Assembly: GCA_963920665.1 (NCBI GenBank) | Contig: OY987269.1 | Location: forward strand, 22,322,501 to 22,386,500 | From: Straminergon stramineum | Lineage: Eukaryota > Streptophyta > Bryopsida > Hypnales > Calliergonaceae | Direction: 5' to 3' | Length of the DNA: 64,000 nucleotides | Shown: positions 45,658 through 58,000 of the stretch, piece after piece | Position numbering within the stretch: position 1 is the stretch's first letter | Layout: each line of letters opens with the position of its first letter | Position numbers and translations under genes: made by a program | Notes under the pieces: generated by a model | The model's database searches: none | Seen by the model: the letters and a program-made list of their open reading frames with translations, nothing else | Told to the model about the DNA's origin: nothing

Positions 45658-47067
45658 CTCGTAAAGTCCCAAGTGGACCCAAGCGGACTCAAGTGGACTC
45701 TTGGGACTCATGGGTAGGGACCCATTATTTCAATTTTTTCCACGATTTTATTGAATCTTTTTAAAAGATGGGAAACTAATTAATCATTTATGAATAGAAT
45801 TTTTAAATTCAATTAATTCTCAAAAACAATATTTATGCCACAATAAGCCCAAATTAGGTGACGGTGGTACCCAAAATTAACCCCTAAAGTTCCTTGACTA
45901 TGTTATCACCAAAAAACCTCAAAAACTGTCATTTCTAATACAAGTACCAAATTTTTGAAAAATATAATTTTTGTACACATGTAACCATAAGATCTTGTAT
46001 TACACTAGATTGAGAAGAAGTGGAAAAAAATTCAGAAAATTCCACCATGTAGATTGCAAGATATTAGCATTTGAAGTGACAAAAATCCATTTGGGGGTCT
46101 TGTGAAAAAATGGGCAGCTGCACTTCACAAGGTCACATTTGTATGAAAAAATGTCCAAAATGGTGGTGCTTCTTTAGATTCATTCTTCAATGCAAGTTGG
46201 CTACATGCTTGAAATTTTTTACATCATTTGGAATTGTGCAACATATAGGAAAAAAATAGTAAGGAGAAAGATGTAGGGAATGATTCAAAATACTAAATCG
46301 TTAACAATTTGTTAATGAAATTGAAAAATCTCAACCCCAATGGTTGTAATGTTGTAATTAACAATCTACGTCTAATTTTTATTTTTTTCAAAAAATATTG
46401 AAATTTGAGTTAAATAAAGGACTTCAAAGTTTATTTTAGAGTAGAGAATCCATACTTGCCCGCAAACTAAAACATCTCGCAACTTTTGACTCATTGATCA
46501 AAATGGAACATTCAAATCTTTCTATGTCTGTATAAATCTAGAAAACCAATTTCCAATTTTTATTTTTGAAAAAATTGATTTTTTCAGATCTGCCCGGACT
46601 ACTTGTTTTGAGAAACAAAATACGTATTAGGCCATATCTTTTGACTTATATTTCCAAATGCCCTATAATTTAGTGCATATGAAAGATATTCCTCATCCAC
46701 ACCTTCTATTAAAGTTTGGGCTAAAAACATGGAAATTTCTAGTCACACGATCCTGCCCCAAAAAATTATGTTGCCAAAAAATACACCTTGATCCTTCATG
46801 GCTTAAACACAAAAATTCAAAAATTTGAATGTATACATATTCTTATAGATTATAATTTTCTATATGGGAAACCTTGATTCATTTCATTTGGATAAGTATT
46901 AATGTGAAAGTTACGAAACTTCTTGTTGTGAGGACTATCTTAGCAAAGTTTCTTGAGTAAATAATGTATTGGGCCCATTTTTGTTCAAAACTTTTGTTGT
47001 TTGCATTGAAAATAGAATTTTTGAGTGTTTTTTGATGGAAAAATGGCCTCAGGACTTCGTAGGCCAA
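45658..47067 (+). mobile_element. L-R TTAA-family element, host of a nested M-R element
   Basis: TTAA at 45654-45657 and 47068-47071. The L part has a local AAGTGGACTC tandem (about 45672-45706). The R half (46807-47067) ends AATGGCCTCAGGACTTCG. Subtracting the nested element leaves about 0.48 kb, so it also lost internal sequence. Confidence 0.65.
45881..46802 (-). mobile_element. 922-bp TTAA-flanked element, R-M type, nested
   Basis: CCCCTAAAGTTCCTTGAC to GATCCTTCATGGC between TTAA at 45877-45880 and 46803-46806. Its host sequence continues directly on both sides. Reference copy for the M module together with 1912-6590 and 11287-15751. Confidence 0.75.
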
Positions 47068-47071
47068 TTAA

Positions 47072-47769
47072 ATACCGAATTAATCTAAAATGTGACCAAA
47101 TTTTTATCAACTCCACCTACATTGATCTAGTTTCAACTACAAAATAATACTCCCTTTGTCCCCAAAGGATCTTCTTTTTAGGCAAAATGTCCCAAATTAA
47201 GGTTGAAAATAACATTTTATTTTAAATACATCTTGAGTTGTAAGTAGAGTGACACTTATGACCTTTCCAACCATTTTTCAAAACGAGTACAAAAAGACTT
47301 CTATGGAAGCATGAAGGAGATGATTGGCAAGGTAAGGTTAGGGGGAGATGAACAATATGGAAGGCAACCCATTCGTGATCATTGCCCCCATTTGGCAATG
47401 TAGACAACTTTCTTACTTTGCACAAAGAGATGGCAATGATTAATTATGGCACAGTTCTCGGTGCATTTGTAGCACATTGTGATTGTCTTACAACATTCTC
47501 AATATTGCAACCAATCCTTGGTGGGAAATAGGAATGAAATCTTCCGCTAAAAAATTCACAATAATTATGTTTTGAGAAATAAAAATCCAAAAAAATTCTT
47601 GTTGAGGACCTATTCCTTTGGTTCGATGTACCTTTTCCCCTTCCAATGGAAATTGTCCATTTGTTTCAAGAAAAAAGAAAAAGATAAAAAAAAATCTGAA
47701 AAATTATGGAAACCTGGCTTCTTAACTCTATTTCTCCACATGGGAAAATTTCCCCCATGAGTGAGGAAA
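47072..47769. other. Unassigned stretch with a Stowaway-like end
   Basis: TACTCCCTTTGTCCCCAAAG at about 47149 is a Stowaway-type left end; a matching right end was not found. ORFs of 60-67 codons on both strands are unremarkable. Confidence 0.35.
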
Positions 47770-48540
47770 CTCGCCCTCCAGATAGGTGTAACCGTTTAAG
47801 TGGTTGAATACGGGTTACCTCCCTTATTCATTTTGTATTTCCTCTCAAGTGTCTCATTGAATCTGTCATTGAATGTTCTGTTCTGTCCTGTCCTGTCCTG
47901 CAACTGATTAGAAGCACAGGCAATAAACTTCGACGGTGCCGCAGTGAGTATCTCCGCATGCTCAGACAGAACTTCAGAAGCTTAATGGAAGCACTTGAGT
48001 TAAGTGCTTATAACTTATTCACCGTCTGTTCAATAACTTCATAATATGAGTTGTTTTTGTTTCTGTTTTTGTTTTTGTCTCTCCTGGCCCAGCTGAGACT
48101 CTGGAATCTCAGGCAGGCAGGCTCTTAAGAAGTTCAGTTAACAGAGATTCTTTGGAAGAAGAAACTCTTACGAGTGATCGAGTTCTGGATTATATAAGTT
48201 AGCACAGTGAGTGAGTGCAAGGTCGCAGTAGCCAGAACTGAAAGTGAAGAGGAATTGAAGCATTGCAATTTCTAATATGGTAGAACTGCACATTACCAAC
48301 CACTTAAGGATTATGTGCATGATCTGGAGCAGCTAAAGGCAATGTAAAATTTCTCCCTTGGAGAACGATAGAAATCATCGGGATTGCAATTTTTTTAGTA
48401 ATTTTCTGCCTTGCATTGAAATTACTATGAATTTTGGTAGTTAGAAGTTGATATGGACCCATCCCTAACACATTGAGTCTTCCATAAGTGTTCATTCAAA
48501 GATTACTTTGGCTCTCAAAACCAAGCACATGTGTCATGAC
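47770..48540. other. Low-copy island with TGTCC microsatellite and acceptor-like site
   Basis: GC-richer than its flanks. A (TGTCC)n tract lies at about 47884-47900. A pyrimidine-rich run ending CCTGGCCCAG near 48095 would suit a plus-strand 3' splice site. No ORF is recognised. It may be a decayed exon or promoter. Confidence 0.3.
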
Positions 48541-49084
48541 ATTGATGGTTAGAAGATGGTCGGAAACCAAGACATGATGGTTAGAAATCAACCACTTTTC
48601 TATTGAATTTCCCAATACCTATAGATTAGCCATGGGGCTTGGTTGGTAATGGGTGGTTCTACCATACAAGGTTCTTAGACTTCCTTGAGCTTGTTTGAGG
48701 TGGATAATGACAGATATTCTCTTATTAGAGTGTTCTTCCTTTACTTTAGAAAAAGATGCATAATTCAAGGATCACAAATTAAAGATGTACATTTCGAGGA
48801 TCTTAGGCTAGACTATTATAAAAATGTGTGAACCAAAGAAATTGTAGTTACTTTGACTAAATAGATTGCAAGATATTTGCATTTAAAGTGAACAAAACAA
48901 GTTTCATTGCACCTTGCTTGACTAAATTTGAAGGCTTGGAATCTTCTCCTTAATATTTTTCCACTACTAATTTTGAATTTCTGATATTTTTATATTGAAA
49001 AATTGAATTGAGAGTTCTAGGAAAAATTTCAAAAAACAATAACTTGATTTTCATTCTTAAAAATGTTCTTAAGTAGAAATAGTA
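48541..49084. other. Unassigned, ending in a truncated R-L fragment
   Basis: From about 48830 the sequence follows the reversed R module and body (AGATTGCAAGATATTTGC, TTTAAAGTGAACAAAAC) up to the 520-bp MITE. Confidence 0.45.
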
Positions 49085-49603
49085 AGGTAAACCAACCTAT
49101 GACAAGCAAAATAATTAGTTTGCCCTCTTGGTATAGTTGATTTTTTGGTAAATTCCACATAAAGACAAATGTGAGAAATGGGAAGAGCGATTGAATTTTT
49201 CTTTTTTTTCTTGGCACAATATGAATTTTTTTAATGAATTTTGAAGTGTGTTGTCTAATTGGCCATCATGAGTCTCTAGACTACCCCTAAACCAACAAAA
49301 AAGTGTATCCACAACGGTCATCTTGCCCACCTAAAGTAGTCACTACATATCCACAATAAAATAGCCTAAAAAAGTCACTTCCTATGAAGGATTCACATTT
49401 AAAAGGTGAAAGTTCCTATTGTAATCACTAATCACCATCATCCAAGACATCGATTGTGGACACTAATTCAACCTAAATATATGTAGTCCAAATCTCATGT
49501 ATTGAAAAAAGCATGCTATGGATTGGTGCAAGACTATAATGGGTCATTCCCTAGCTGTAGGTGTCTATTATGGGTGATTTGCATGTCATAGGTTGGTTGG
49601 CCT
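49085..49603. mobile_element. 519-bp MITE with AGGTAAACCAACC ends, TA target
   Basis: AGGTAAACCAACCTATGACA at the left and TGTCATAGGTTGGTTGGCCT at the right, flanked by TA (49083-49084, 49604-49605). No transposase. Relatives at 62507-63027 and 59690-60130. Confidence 0.8.
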
Positions 49604-49605
49604 TA

Positions 49606-52362
49606 ATTACTTTTGACCAAAAAATAAATCATTTGCAAGATAACAAGCCTCATTAGTAGACACGGGATATTTTGTTGTTAAGTTTATGGTTTTCAGTGGA
49701 TGAAATTATTTTTAGAAATGAAAAATGGAATGTATAGATGTGTGATTTGTCTAATTCTTAATGTATCTAGAATTACCTAAATTTGAGTTACCAATCTTTG
49801 TAGAATGATGAATTGAAGTTTGGAGAGGTACCTAAATGTTCAATTTTCAATGGATCTTATATAGATTTTGATACAAGATATAGACATATTCCCCTTTTCA
49901 TGACTATGATTTTTTCCTGATTTTGTGTTTTGATAAAAGTAATACTCTATGGAAAAAATTGAGTAGGAAGGGCAACATCAAGAAAAATCATCTACTACTA
50001 TTGAAAATTGGGAAGTATGTCAATGGTAAAATATATACATAGTGCAAAATCCTCACCCTTAAGATAAGTAAGAGTCTCATGATCAATTGGGGTCCAATTT
50101 TTTTTAACTTCAAACTCTATGATCTTGCAATCTAAGTTGTCAAAGTTTTCAAAAAAAATATTTTGTACATTTCAATAGTAGTCTAATACAACTTTGAATG
50201 ATTGGATTTCGAATTATTTTAAACTCACAAGAAATCACCAAACACTTGCCAATGTATTGCCTTATTTTTGGACCTCCTCCCACCTCAAGAATGTTTTGAA
50301 TAAGCCAGATACAAAATTTAATTATGAAATTTTGGATGTGCATAACAAACATAATGTAGTACTCAGTGCTAAAATTATACCATATAAGTATTGCAAAGAT
50401 CCCACTCAAAACGGAATCAAAATATGATGACCTCATTTGATAAGGATAAGACCATATTTTTCTTTATGCAATAATCTTGCAACCTACTTATTCTGAAAAT
50501 AGGGTTATAGAATTTCACACTTTTACAAGGTAGTATACTATAAGCATATAGCTTATGCTGCTGACTTTCAACAGACCAAGGCTCATTTTGGGTACAAGTT
50601 GTGGAAAACTCCCACTTTTTAGGGCAGTGAGGAAATTTATTTTTTAATTTTTTGTCAAATTCAACCATACAAATTCGTACTACACTACTTTAGAAATGTG
50701 TGGAAAATTTTTCAGAAACTTTGACAATATGGATTGAAAGATTATAATGTTTGAAGTTAGAAGAAAAAAAATTTGACCTCGCCTAACAAGGCCAACAGAC
50801 TTCAACTCCTCCTAGAGTGAGATTTTTACACTACTCATGGTTATTTTTTGGACATTTGCATCTTCTATCATATAAACAACATACCTACTAAATTTCATAA
50901 TTATAGGAGGAGTTTTGTGCATTTTGCCTAATGATGCCCAAGCTACCTTGAAAGTTCAAGGCATCATAACTTTTGATCTAGGCATCCAATTGGGGAAAAA
51001 AATAATATTCCCACTTGAGGGGTACATGTTCACACTTTGTATGAAAATTTGAAGAACATCTATTCAAAAATGACTCCATATGCATCTATCTGAGATCACC
51101 TACAAATGTTCAATATGTATTCAATCCTTTAGGGATTAATTTTGTAAGGACATACAACATTGTAGATTGAAAAGTTTAGATAGATGACTTCACTATTAAC
51201 CATAGAAATATGAAATGCATCTATTGATCCCATAATCACAATATTTTGGTGATTACCTTGGTCATTGGGGTTGTGTACTTCTAGGGTCAAGGGGATATGA
51301 AGTTAATATATCCCTCGCATGGAATTCAATCACCACATGCATAATCCCCAATTCATATTGTTCCTTTACATTCTATTGCTTTGCTACCACATGTTTGTAG
51401 CAAATGTTTTTTGGTTTACAAATCGATCATTAAAATTTAATCAAGATATAAATGTGTGATTACAACAAAACTTCTATAAAGAGTTGGGCCAATAACAGTT
51501 TAGTAGATTGCATTCAAGAGGTTGCTACATTAGAAAGAGTCATTTGCATTCAACATAGTTGGAGGCACCTTTTTTCAAAAAGAAATATTTTTTTATATAG
51601 TTTTAGCAACAGAAATCATGAATTCAAATATGGCATGTAATTTCTATGAATTTTCAAAGTGGAAGCTCCCTAGACCACTAAAACCCATCATATAGCTGGA
51701 TCTAAAACTAAAATTTGACAAAATCAAACATGCAACTAATCATAGTTAAGTAAGGAGACAATTTAATGACACTTTAGAGGGACACTTCAATGGAAGTCTA
51801 GGAAAACTTCAAAAGAAATCTACTATGCATGAATGGATACAAGGACAATTTGGGGGGGTCTACCTTATTTCTAATGTTTGTAGCTTGAAGAGCTATCATT
51901 TGTAGCTTGACTGAGCATCTACAAGATAGCAAGTTTGCAACAAAACCATCTTTTTTCTTTTTCATTTAAAAAAAAGTAACTAGAGTACTTAAAGCAATGG
52001 ATAAGGTCCCCCAAGTCTACTATGGGTACCAATCAATTCCAACAGATGTGAGGAAGAAAGTGTTAGTATTGGTTTGTTGTATAAAGCATGAAACAAACAT
52101 AGCCTAGCTTAGCTTGAGAAACTAAAGAAGGTAACTTAAACCTAGAAGGGCCTAAAGGCCTTTTACAACCATACAATATATTATGTATTTGGTGGTATTT
52201 GATCAGGAAAACATTGACCAAATACTTTTCAATACAAAGTAAATTAATGATCATCATAATATGCAAATAAAAACGTATCACAACTCATCTATTAAACCAC
52301 AATTGAAGAGTTATAAAGCTAAATACGGGTCGTATAGAATGACCCCAAGGACCTTTCAAGGG
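49606..52362. other. AT-rich mosaic of very old TTAA-family fragments
   Basis: Terminal-like signals include TTTAGGGA then TTAA at 51136-51139 and GGACCTTTCAAGGG then TTAA at 52363-52366. R-like phrases recur near 50110-50160 and 50690-50750. ORFs up to 95 codons overlap on both strands at 50149-50436 and are not convincing. Confidence 0.4.
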
Positions 52363-52366
52363 TTAA

Positions 52367-52719
52367 CGTAACTTAGGTGGAGTGTGGATGATGTGTGATA
52401 TTGGATGTGTGATGTGGAGCAAACTTGGAATCCTGAATACTGGAACTCACACAATGCAGAAGACAGACAGTAAGTTCAGTTGTGTGATAAGAAAGCCTAA
52501 GCTTAGTTTGCTTACTAATGCTGAGTATCATTTGTGGGGCATCCATAGTAGGTGTCTCATGAAGGCAGCTGTGTCAGCAATTTGCTTGACGCTACATTGG
52601 AGTGAGTCTCGTGAGCAGTTTGGACTTGAGGTAATCTGCCACCCCGGCAATGGTGCATCATGTCCATGGAAGCTGCTTATTGTGACAATCAGCACCCAAT
52701 GAAAATAATATTATTAACC
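52367..52719. other. Low-copy island with a 106-codon ORF, unassigned
   Basis: 52382-52702 (+) is open for 106 codons. The minus strand is also open for about 58 codons across 52530-52700. No family is recognised on either strand. GC is higher than in the repeats, so this may be a gene remnant. Confidence 0.3.
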
Positions 52720-52767
52720 AACATTTTGGGGGGTCCCCTTTTGTTCCCCAAGGAAGTGGGAGTCCTA

Positions 52768-52879
52768 GTGCCTTGCAACTTCCCAGTCAACCAATGACTC
52801 TTTGTAACTTCTCGTTCATTTCAACTAGTTGACACTAGCGTTGCAACTTTCCAGTTGGCCAATGATTCTTTGCAAGTTA
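52768..52879 (+). repeat. Short direct repeat, two units about 67 bp apart
   Basis: TTGCAACTTCCCAGTC and CCAATGACTCTTTG recur as TTGCAACTTTCCAGTT and CCAATGATTCTTTG. Flanked by GGGGGGTCCCC and CCCAGGGGG tracts. Confidence 0.6.
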
Positions 52880-52975
52880 AACTAAATTGACTTTTAGGGG
52901 TCCAGAGAGGGGGAAAATCCTAAATGAATCTCCCAGGGGGAAAAGGTTTAGTTTGGTTGACCCTTACAAGAACAA

Positions 52976-53218
52976 GGCACATATTGGGAAAAAATTGTGA
53001 AAAATTATCACTTTTGAGGGCAATGAAAATAAATAAATAAATAATCTACATGGTGGAAATTTTTAAATTTTTTTTGCACATGTTCTCAAGTTAGCATACT
53101 ACACAATCCTATGGTTACATGTAAAAATGTTTTTTTTCCAAAAGTTGATACATGTACTAGAAATGACAATTTTGTAGCGTTTTTGATGAAAACAATGAAA
53201 GTCAAGGAACTTAAGGGG
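52976..53218 (+). mobile_element. R-type end of a truncated TTAA-family element
   Basis: R-module phrases, then GTCAAGGAACTTAAGGGG followed by TTAA (53219-53222). The left end is missing. Confidence 0.6.
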
Positions 53219-53222
53219 TTAA

Positions 53223-53842
53223 GGATTAATATCATAATTATGTTTAGGGCAATATTGATTTGATATAGCAACAGCTAGAAGAGCATCTGGAAAAAACACT
53301 TGAACAATATGTCATCAATTGTTGTTTGCCAAAACTATTTTCAAGCACAACTGTGACATTAATGATTTGATGTATCTAAAATTTATAGTAGAGGTTGATA
53401 TTAAATTTTCAAATTTATAAACGAAAAAATGTTTCTAAATTGGATTCCAATATATTTGTTGATTTGTGAAAATATGTCATTGACGCTTATAATTGTAAGG
53501 GCATAAGCAAGTTTATAAGTCTCATTGAGTATGCATTCAAGAGAATTTGGACACAAAATTCACTTGATGTATTCTTTTAATAGACTTGCATCTATTTTAT
53601 GAATCTTTTTAGATACAATCAATTCTATGTTGTGTAGAAGTCAATAATTTATTTGCGAATTTAACCTTCTTTCAACACACATTATTTTAAATGGATATTT
53701 GGGCTATTCTTTGGGAGCATAACACTTTTTATAGAGTTGTTACCAATACTCATTTTAGGAATTTCACTAATTTTTATCATTAACAAATTAAAATTTTAAA
53801 CCATGTCATTTTCAAATATAAGCAATCCAATAGTTTTCTTAC
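53223..53842. other. AT-rich spacer, nothing recognised
   Basis: No ORF of note, no inverted repeat seen. Confidence 0.4.
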
Positions 53843-53846
53843 TTAA

Positions 53847-54792
53847 CCCCTCATCACCTAAGGCTTTTTTGGATTCAAGAACATCATTGCTTTTGAAGTG
53901 TTATAGATTGAAATGTCATTGAGTACAATCTTGTAGTGTATGTGTTGTAAATGATGTGAATCAAATTTGGAGTCATTTGGCCACATAGATTGCAAGAGTA
54001 TAATGTTTTAGTGTTAAAAAAGAATGCTAAAATTTTCCTAGAAACACTTTTGGACGGGAAATTTGATTTCTAATCCTATTCAAATGAAAAAACTTTAAAC
54101 TATACAGTGATTTAAAACCATTGTAAAAATACATTGGTGAAAGAAAATATCATTCAATCGACTCATTGTGTTTGCAAAATGGCTTTGAAAATGTCAAAAA
54201 AAAGTTGCAAACAATGCTTCTAAGGCTAAACCTCCTTCTACTATAATGCTTCTCAGTTACTCAAAACTTCTTAGATTGATATGAAATTTTAGCCACACAA
54301 ACTAGACTAGTATGTGCAACTTTTCCAATAAACATTATTGGAAACGAACATTGTATGAAGAAGAAGCATGATGCCGAAGTTCACTATAGTCCAAAAATGT
54401 CCAGATTTTGAACTTCCAATTGCTCCCAAACATTCAAAACAACTTGTATTGGCATGATAAATTTACCACAATCATTGGACTTCAAGGGGAACATAATCCA
54501 ACAAAATTTTACTGAAATTGAACATTTGATGAAGGAGATACAAGCCCCCAAAGTTGTAGCCATCAAATGCAATTTGGTGAACTCAAATTGAACCTATGAA
54601 CTTTGATTGGCTTCCAAAAAATCAATACATCTTGAATTGATATGAAAATTTACCACACAAACTAAAAGAGTGAGCAAAAAATTTCCAGCAAGTGTTATTG
54701 AATTTGGACATCCCATGCAAAAGTTATAATACTTTAAATTGGACTTGAAACTATTTGAGGACTCTACTTTGGTCCCCTTAGGCAAAGAGGGG
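53847..54792. mobile_element. 946-bp TTAA-flanked element, fourth subfamily
   Basis: CCCCTCATCACCTAAGG and CCTTAGGCAAAGAGGGG ends between TTAA at 53843-53846 and 54793-54796. The interior has an internal tandem: AAACTTCTTAGATTGATATG, GGACATCCC/CATGAAG and TTGAACTTC phrases repeat roughly every 150 bp. Minus ORFs of 62 and 63 codons lie in these repeats. Confidence 0.7.
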
Positions 54793-54796
54793 TTAA

Positions 54797-55109
54797 AAGA
54801 ATTATTGTATGTATGATCTTCCTAAGGATACGATCCTCTTAGAATTTGAAGAATTTATCATATGATTTTACTTTTTAGAAAACTATTATTTTTTAAATTT
54901 AAAATACTACAGAAAAAATCATTAAATGTTGGACAAAAATACAACAAAGAGTATAGATTTATCTTGCAATCACCTAGAAGTAAAATATTTTGCAGTTTTC
55001 ATGAATTGAAAATTCAAAAAATATATAAATTGATGATTGCTATATACAATCTTCTATTCCAATTATTTTTCTCAAATTATTTTGTGAATAAATTATCATT
55101 TTCCAACAA
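54797..55109. other. AT-rich spacer with an 86-codon ORF, not convincing
   Basis: 54862-55122 (+) is open but Lys/Phe/Asn-rich and runs into the GCTAGT-type repeat. Confidence 0.35.
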
Positions 55110-55359
55110 TGCTAGTGTGTGAGCCCCAAAACGTGAGGCTACAAGCCTTCAGCCTAGGTGTAAGTAGGTACTCTACAACTACTAAATATATTTACCTATA
55201 ATGTAGGTATAGTGTAACCATGGAAGGTGCCTATACCATAAGCACTTACAACATAAGTACCTATAACATAGGTATCCTATAACCACGGAAGGTGTCTATA
55301 ACATAGGGGCCTAGGCTCCTAGGTTCATGGGTTTAAGATCTTAGGCGCACTTGCTAGCA
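55110..55359. repeat. GCTAGT-type repeat, well-ended 250-bp copy
   Basis: TGCTAGTGTGTGAGCC at the left and GGCGCACTTGCTAGCA at the right are inverted. Interior as in the other copies. The target duplication is not clear. Confidence 0.7.
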
Positions 55360-56105
55360 ACCTCCCTTCAAAAGCTAGCTCAAAGACAAAAAAAAATGTA
55401 GTGATCTTTGCAAACCATGGTTACCAATGCACATTTCACTCCAATTTGCACCCAATTTTACCAACTGATGGATCTTTCTAAAAAATGAATCTCTTAAAAA
55501 GGCCACTTGATTTTTCAATCTCAAGAATAAATGAGAAAACAAAACAAAATTTAATACTTCACTTCAGATCTCCAAACGTCCAAATATCATTTGGAATTAG
55601 GGACCCCAAAATAACTAGGGGAAGTCATGAAATTCAAATTAATTTCTTCACAAACAAGGGACAAATTTTGCATTTGTTGACCTTGAGAAAATTTGGAGTA
55701 CTTGCATACATTTTGTTTAGTAGGGTCTAATAAAGATACAAACTATCTATTATACCATTCTAAAAAAAGTTTTGCATAATTTAGAATCCAAATGTCAATT
55801 TTTGTAATGCTTAATTAACATTCGCATTCATAGTCAATCTCAAATAAGTATACCAAATTTCAATTTCAGAAAACCAAATCTTCAGTACAATGAAGTTTTT
55901 CATTAAATTTCATGGTTTTATATGAGAATTGATTGAAAACAATTAGTGATGAATTTTAAGAATCTAAAGTGCCTAGGTATATTGAAAGCATCCATATGAA
56001 CATCTTCACCATTAGAAAAAACCTCATTAATTCATGAGGTTCTTTTGTTAGTCTAGAGGTCCAAAATTGCTTCAATATACTAGTCTCTAAAGCAAGGCTA
56101 ATATC
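55360..56105. other. Spacer ending in a short third copy of the A/B backbone
   Basis: From about 56035 the sequence (TAGAGGTCCAAAATTGCTTC, TAGTCTCTAAAGCAAGGCTA) follows block A at 1810-1870 and block B at 32055-32110, then resumes after the next element at 58277-58375. The ORF at 55485-55730 (81 codons) is unassigned. Confidence 0.5.
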
Positions 56106-56437
56106 TTAACCCCTAAAGGACCATTGTCCCTTCAAGGGACAAATGGGATTTGAAGTAGGTACATACAGTTTCAATTTTTGTCTTGATTTTTTGAAATTTT
56201 TCATGAAGATAGAAAAATTGATTAGCTTCATGTATATATAATTTTTTTCATTTGGTGCATGGGAACAAAAGTTATGCCCAAATAAGCTCAAAACAAGGGA
56301 GAAAGGGTAGCAAAAAAAAAATTCTAAAATTTGAATTTTTTTAATTTTTAATTTTTATCTTCATAGATTATATTTGATTCATTCCATTTGGATTTGTTAT
56401 GAAAAATTTATGGACAATCTTGTTTTGGGGGGAAATT

Positions 56438-57474
56438 CACCAGTAGAAAAATGAATCCGCTACGACGGATTGAAATGCAACTACGGTCCTACGCAATTGC
56501 CTTGCAACCACAATCCTCTGTATTTGCACCAACTTTGACATAATTACACTATAGTTGCAAAATAGTCGCAAAGTAGTCACAAAATGTAGTTACAATTATA
56601 GGAATGTAACATAAGAGTTGATGTGAGGTATTTTACATCCAATATTCATCAAAATTGTTGATGTAGACAATTTTACATTTAGAAGAGTCCAATGTGTCTA
56701 TCTATAATTGCATATAATCTAAATTTGATAGCAATTTAATTAGAAAGCAACTCCAATGCAACTAGAAAGCAACTAGACTACAATCACAATACAACTAGAC
56801 TGCAACTACAATTCAACTGGAGTTTGAATGCCAAAAAAATGACTAGACTTTAACTAGAAAACAACTAAAATGCAACTACTATTAACTCTTTTATTAATTG
56901 TCCCATATCAATTGTCAAAAATATCATCATGTTAGACATATAAGAATTGTAAGTTAAAGCATTTTTGTATAATGAATTTTGATTACAAAATTATAATATT
57001 TCTACATGTTGTAGATTTTTATACTTTGTAGTTTTCTACAACCTATAGATTTCTACAAGTTGTAGATTTCTATAATCTACAAGAATCTATAAATATTTAA
57101 AGTTTAAGAAATTATTGGATTTGACAATCTAAAAAAAAGATAGATTTGAAATTCTGAATCTACAAATCTATGAATTATAGACAAGTTGTAAATAAGTCGC
57201 AAACTAGTTGCACGCCAATTGCATGTTAGTTGTAAACCAATCACACACAAATGACCTTGGCATTAGCAACCACGTCAGAAGAGTTCATTGATGAACTTTC
57301 AAGTAGGCTGTTGGATGAGAAACAACCTTGAAAACTTCTACAATTGCTTTGCAACTAATGCAACTTGTCCATTGCAACTGCGGGCTCTAAATTGTCACCT
57401 AGTTGCAAATGTCTCATGCAACTACAAAACCAGTTGCAAATAGTAGTCACAAAATCCCTTGTTTTCTTCTAGTG
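56438..57474. mobile_element. 1.04-kb non-autonomous CACTA-like element
   Basis: CACCAGTAGAAAA at the left and TTTTCTTCTAGTG at the right, flanked by ATT on both sides (56435-56437, 57475-57477). The ends hold many short TTGCAACTAG/CTAGTTGCA-type motifs in both orientations, as expected for subterminal transposase-binding repeats of this superfamily. No transposase ORF. Confidence 0.85.
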
Positions 57475-57769
57475 ATTGGAGCATCTTCTTGAAAAACAAC
57501 TTGTAGGATTCATTTTTGAATGCAATTTTTACAATTTTTTAAATAAAAAGTTCCACGTGGTTTAATTTGATTGCTAGAACAATGTCACCATTGGTATTAG
57601 TACATCTTAATTCCATCTTAAAGATATTAATAAATTAGATTTTCCTTCTATCTTCTACCAACTCTACTCAACAATTTTTTAGAGAATAAAAATAATTTTT
57701 TTTATATTTATTTTTTTCCTAGATTCTCAACTCAATTCTCCACCATAAAGATTTAATGCTCAAACCTCT

Positions 57770-58000
57770 CATTACAAAAAATTTCAACCCTGTAGAGAAC
57801 TGTTAAGACTTCATTTTTGGCCCCCCTACGGTGCAACTATAGATAATTTTTAAAATATTATTTAAGAATAAATAAATTTTAAATTTTAAAAATTAGTCAA
57901 TCTGATGTGGCTCTGATGTTTGATTTTGATTTTTTTCTATAATTGCACCGCAGGGGTGCAAAACTCACAGCCTCTTTGAGGGCTGAAATTTTTTGTAATG
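57770..58000. mobile_element. 231-bp MITE, second copy of the CATTAC family
   Basis: Ends CATTACAAAAAATTTCA and TGAAATTTTTTGTAATG. It is inserted in a TTAA element; the same site is empty at about 33278 and, reversed, at about 38400 (CTCTGTAGTGC / CCCTGTAGTGC). Again the flanks join exactly, with no duplication. A second inverted pair around GGTGCAACTATAG / CTATAATTGCACC lies inside. Confidence 0.8.
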
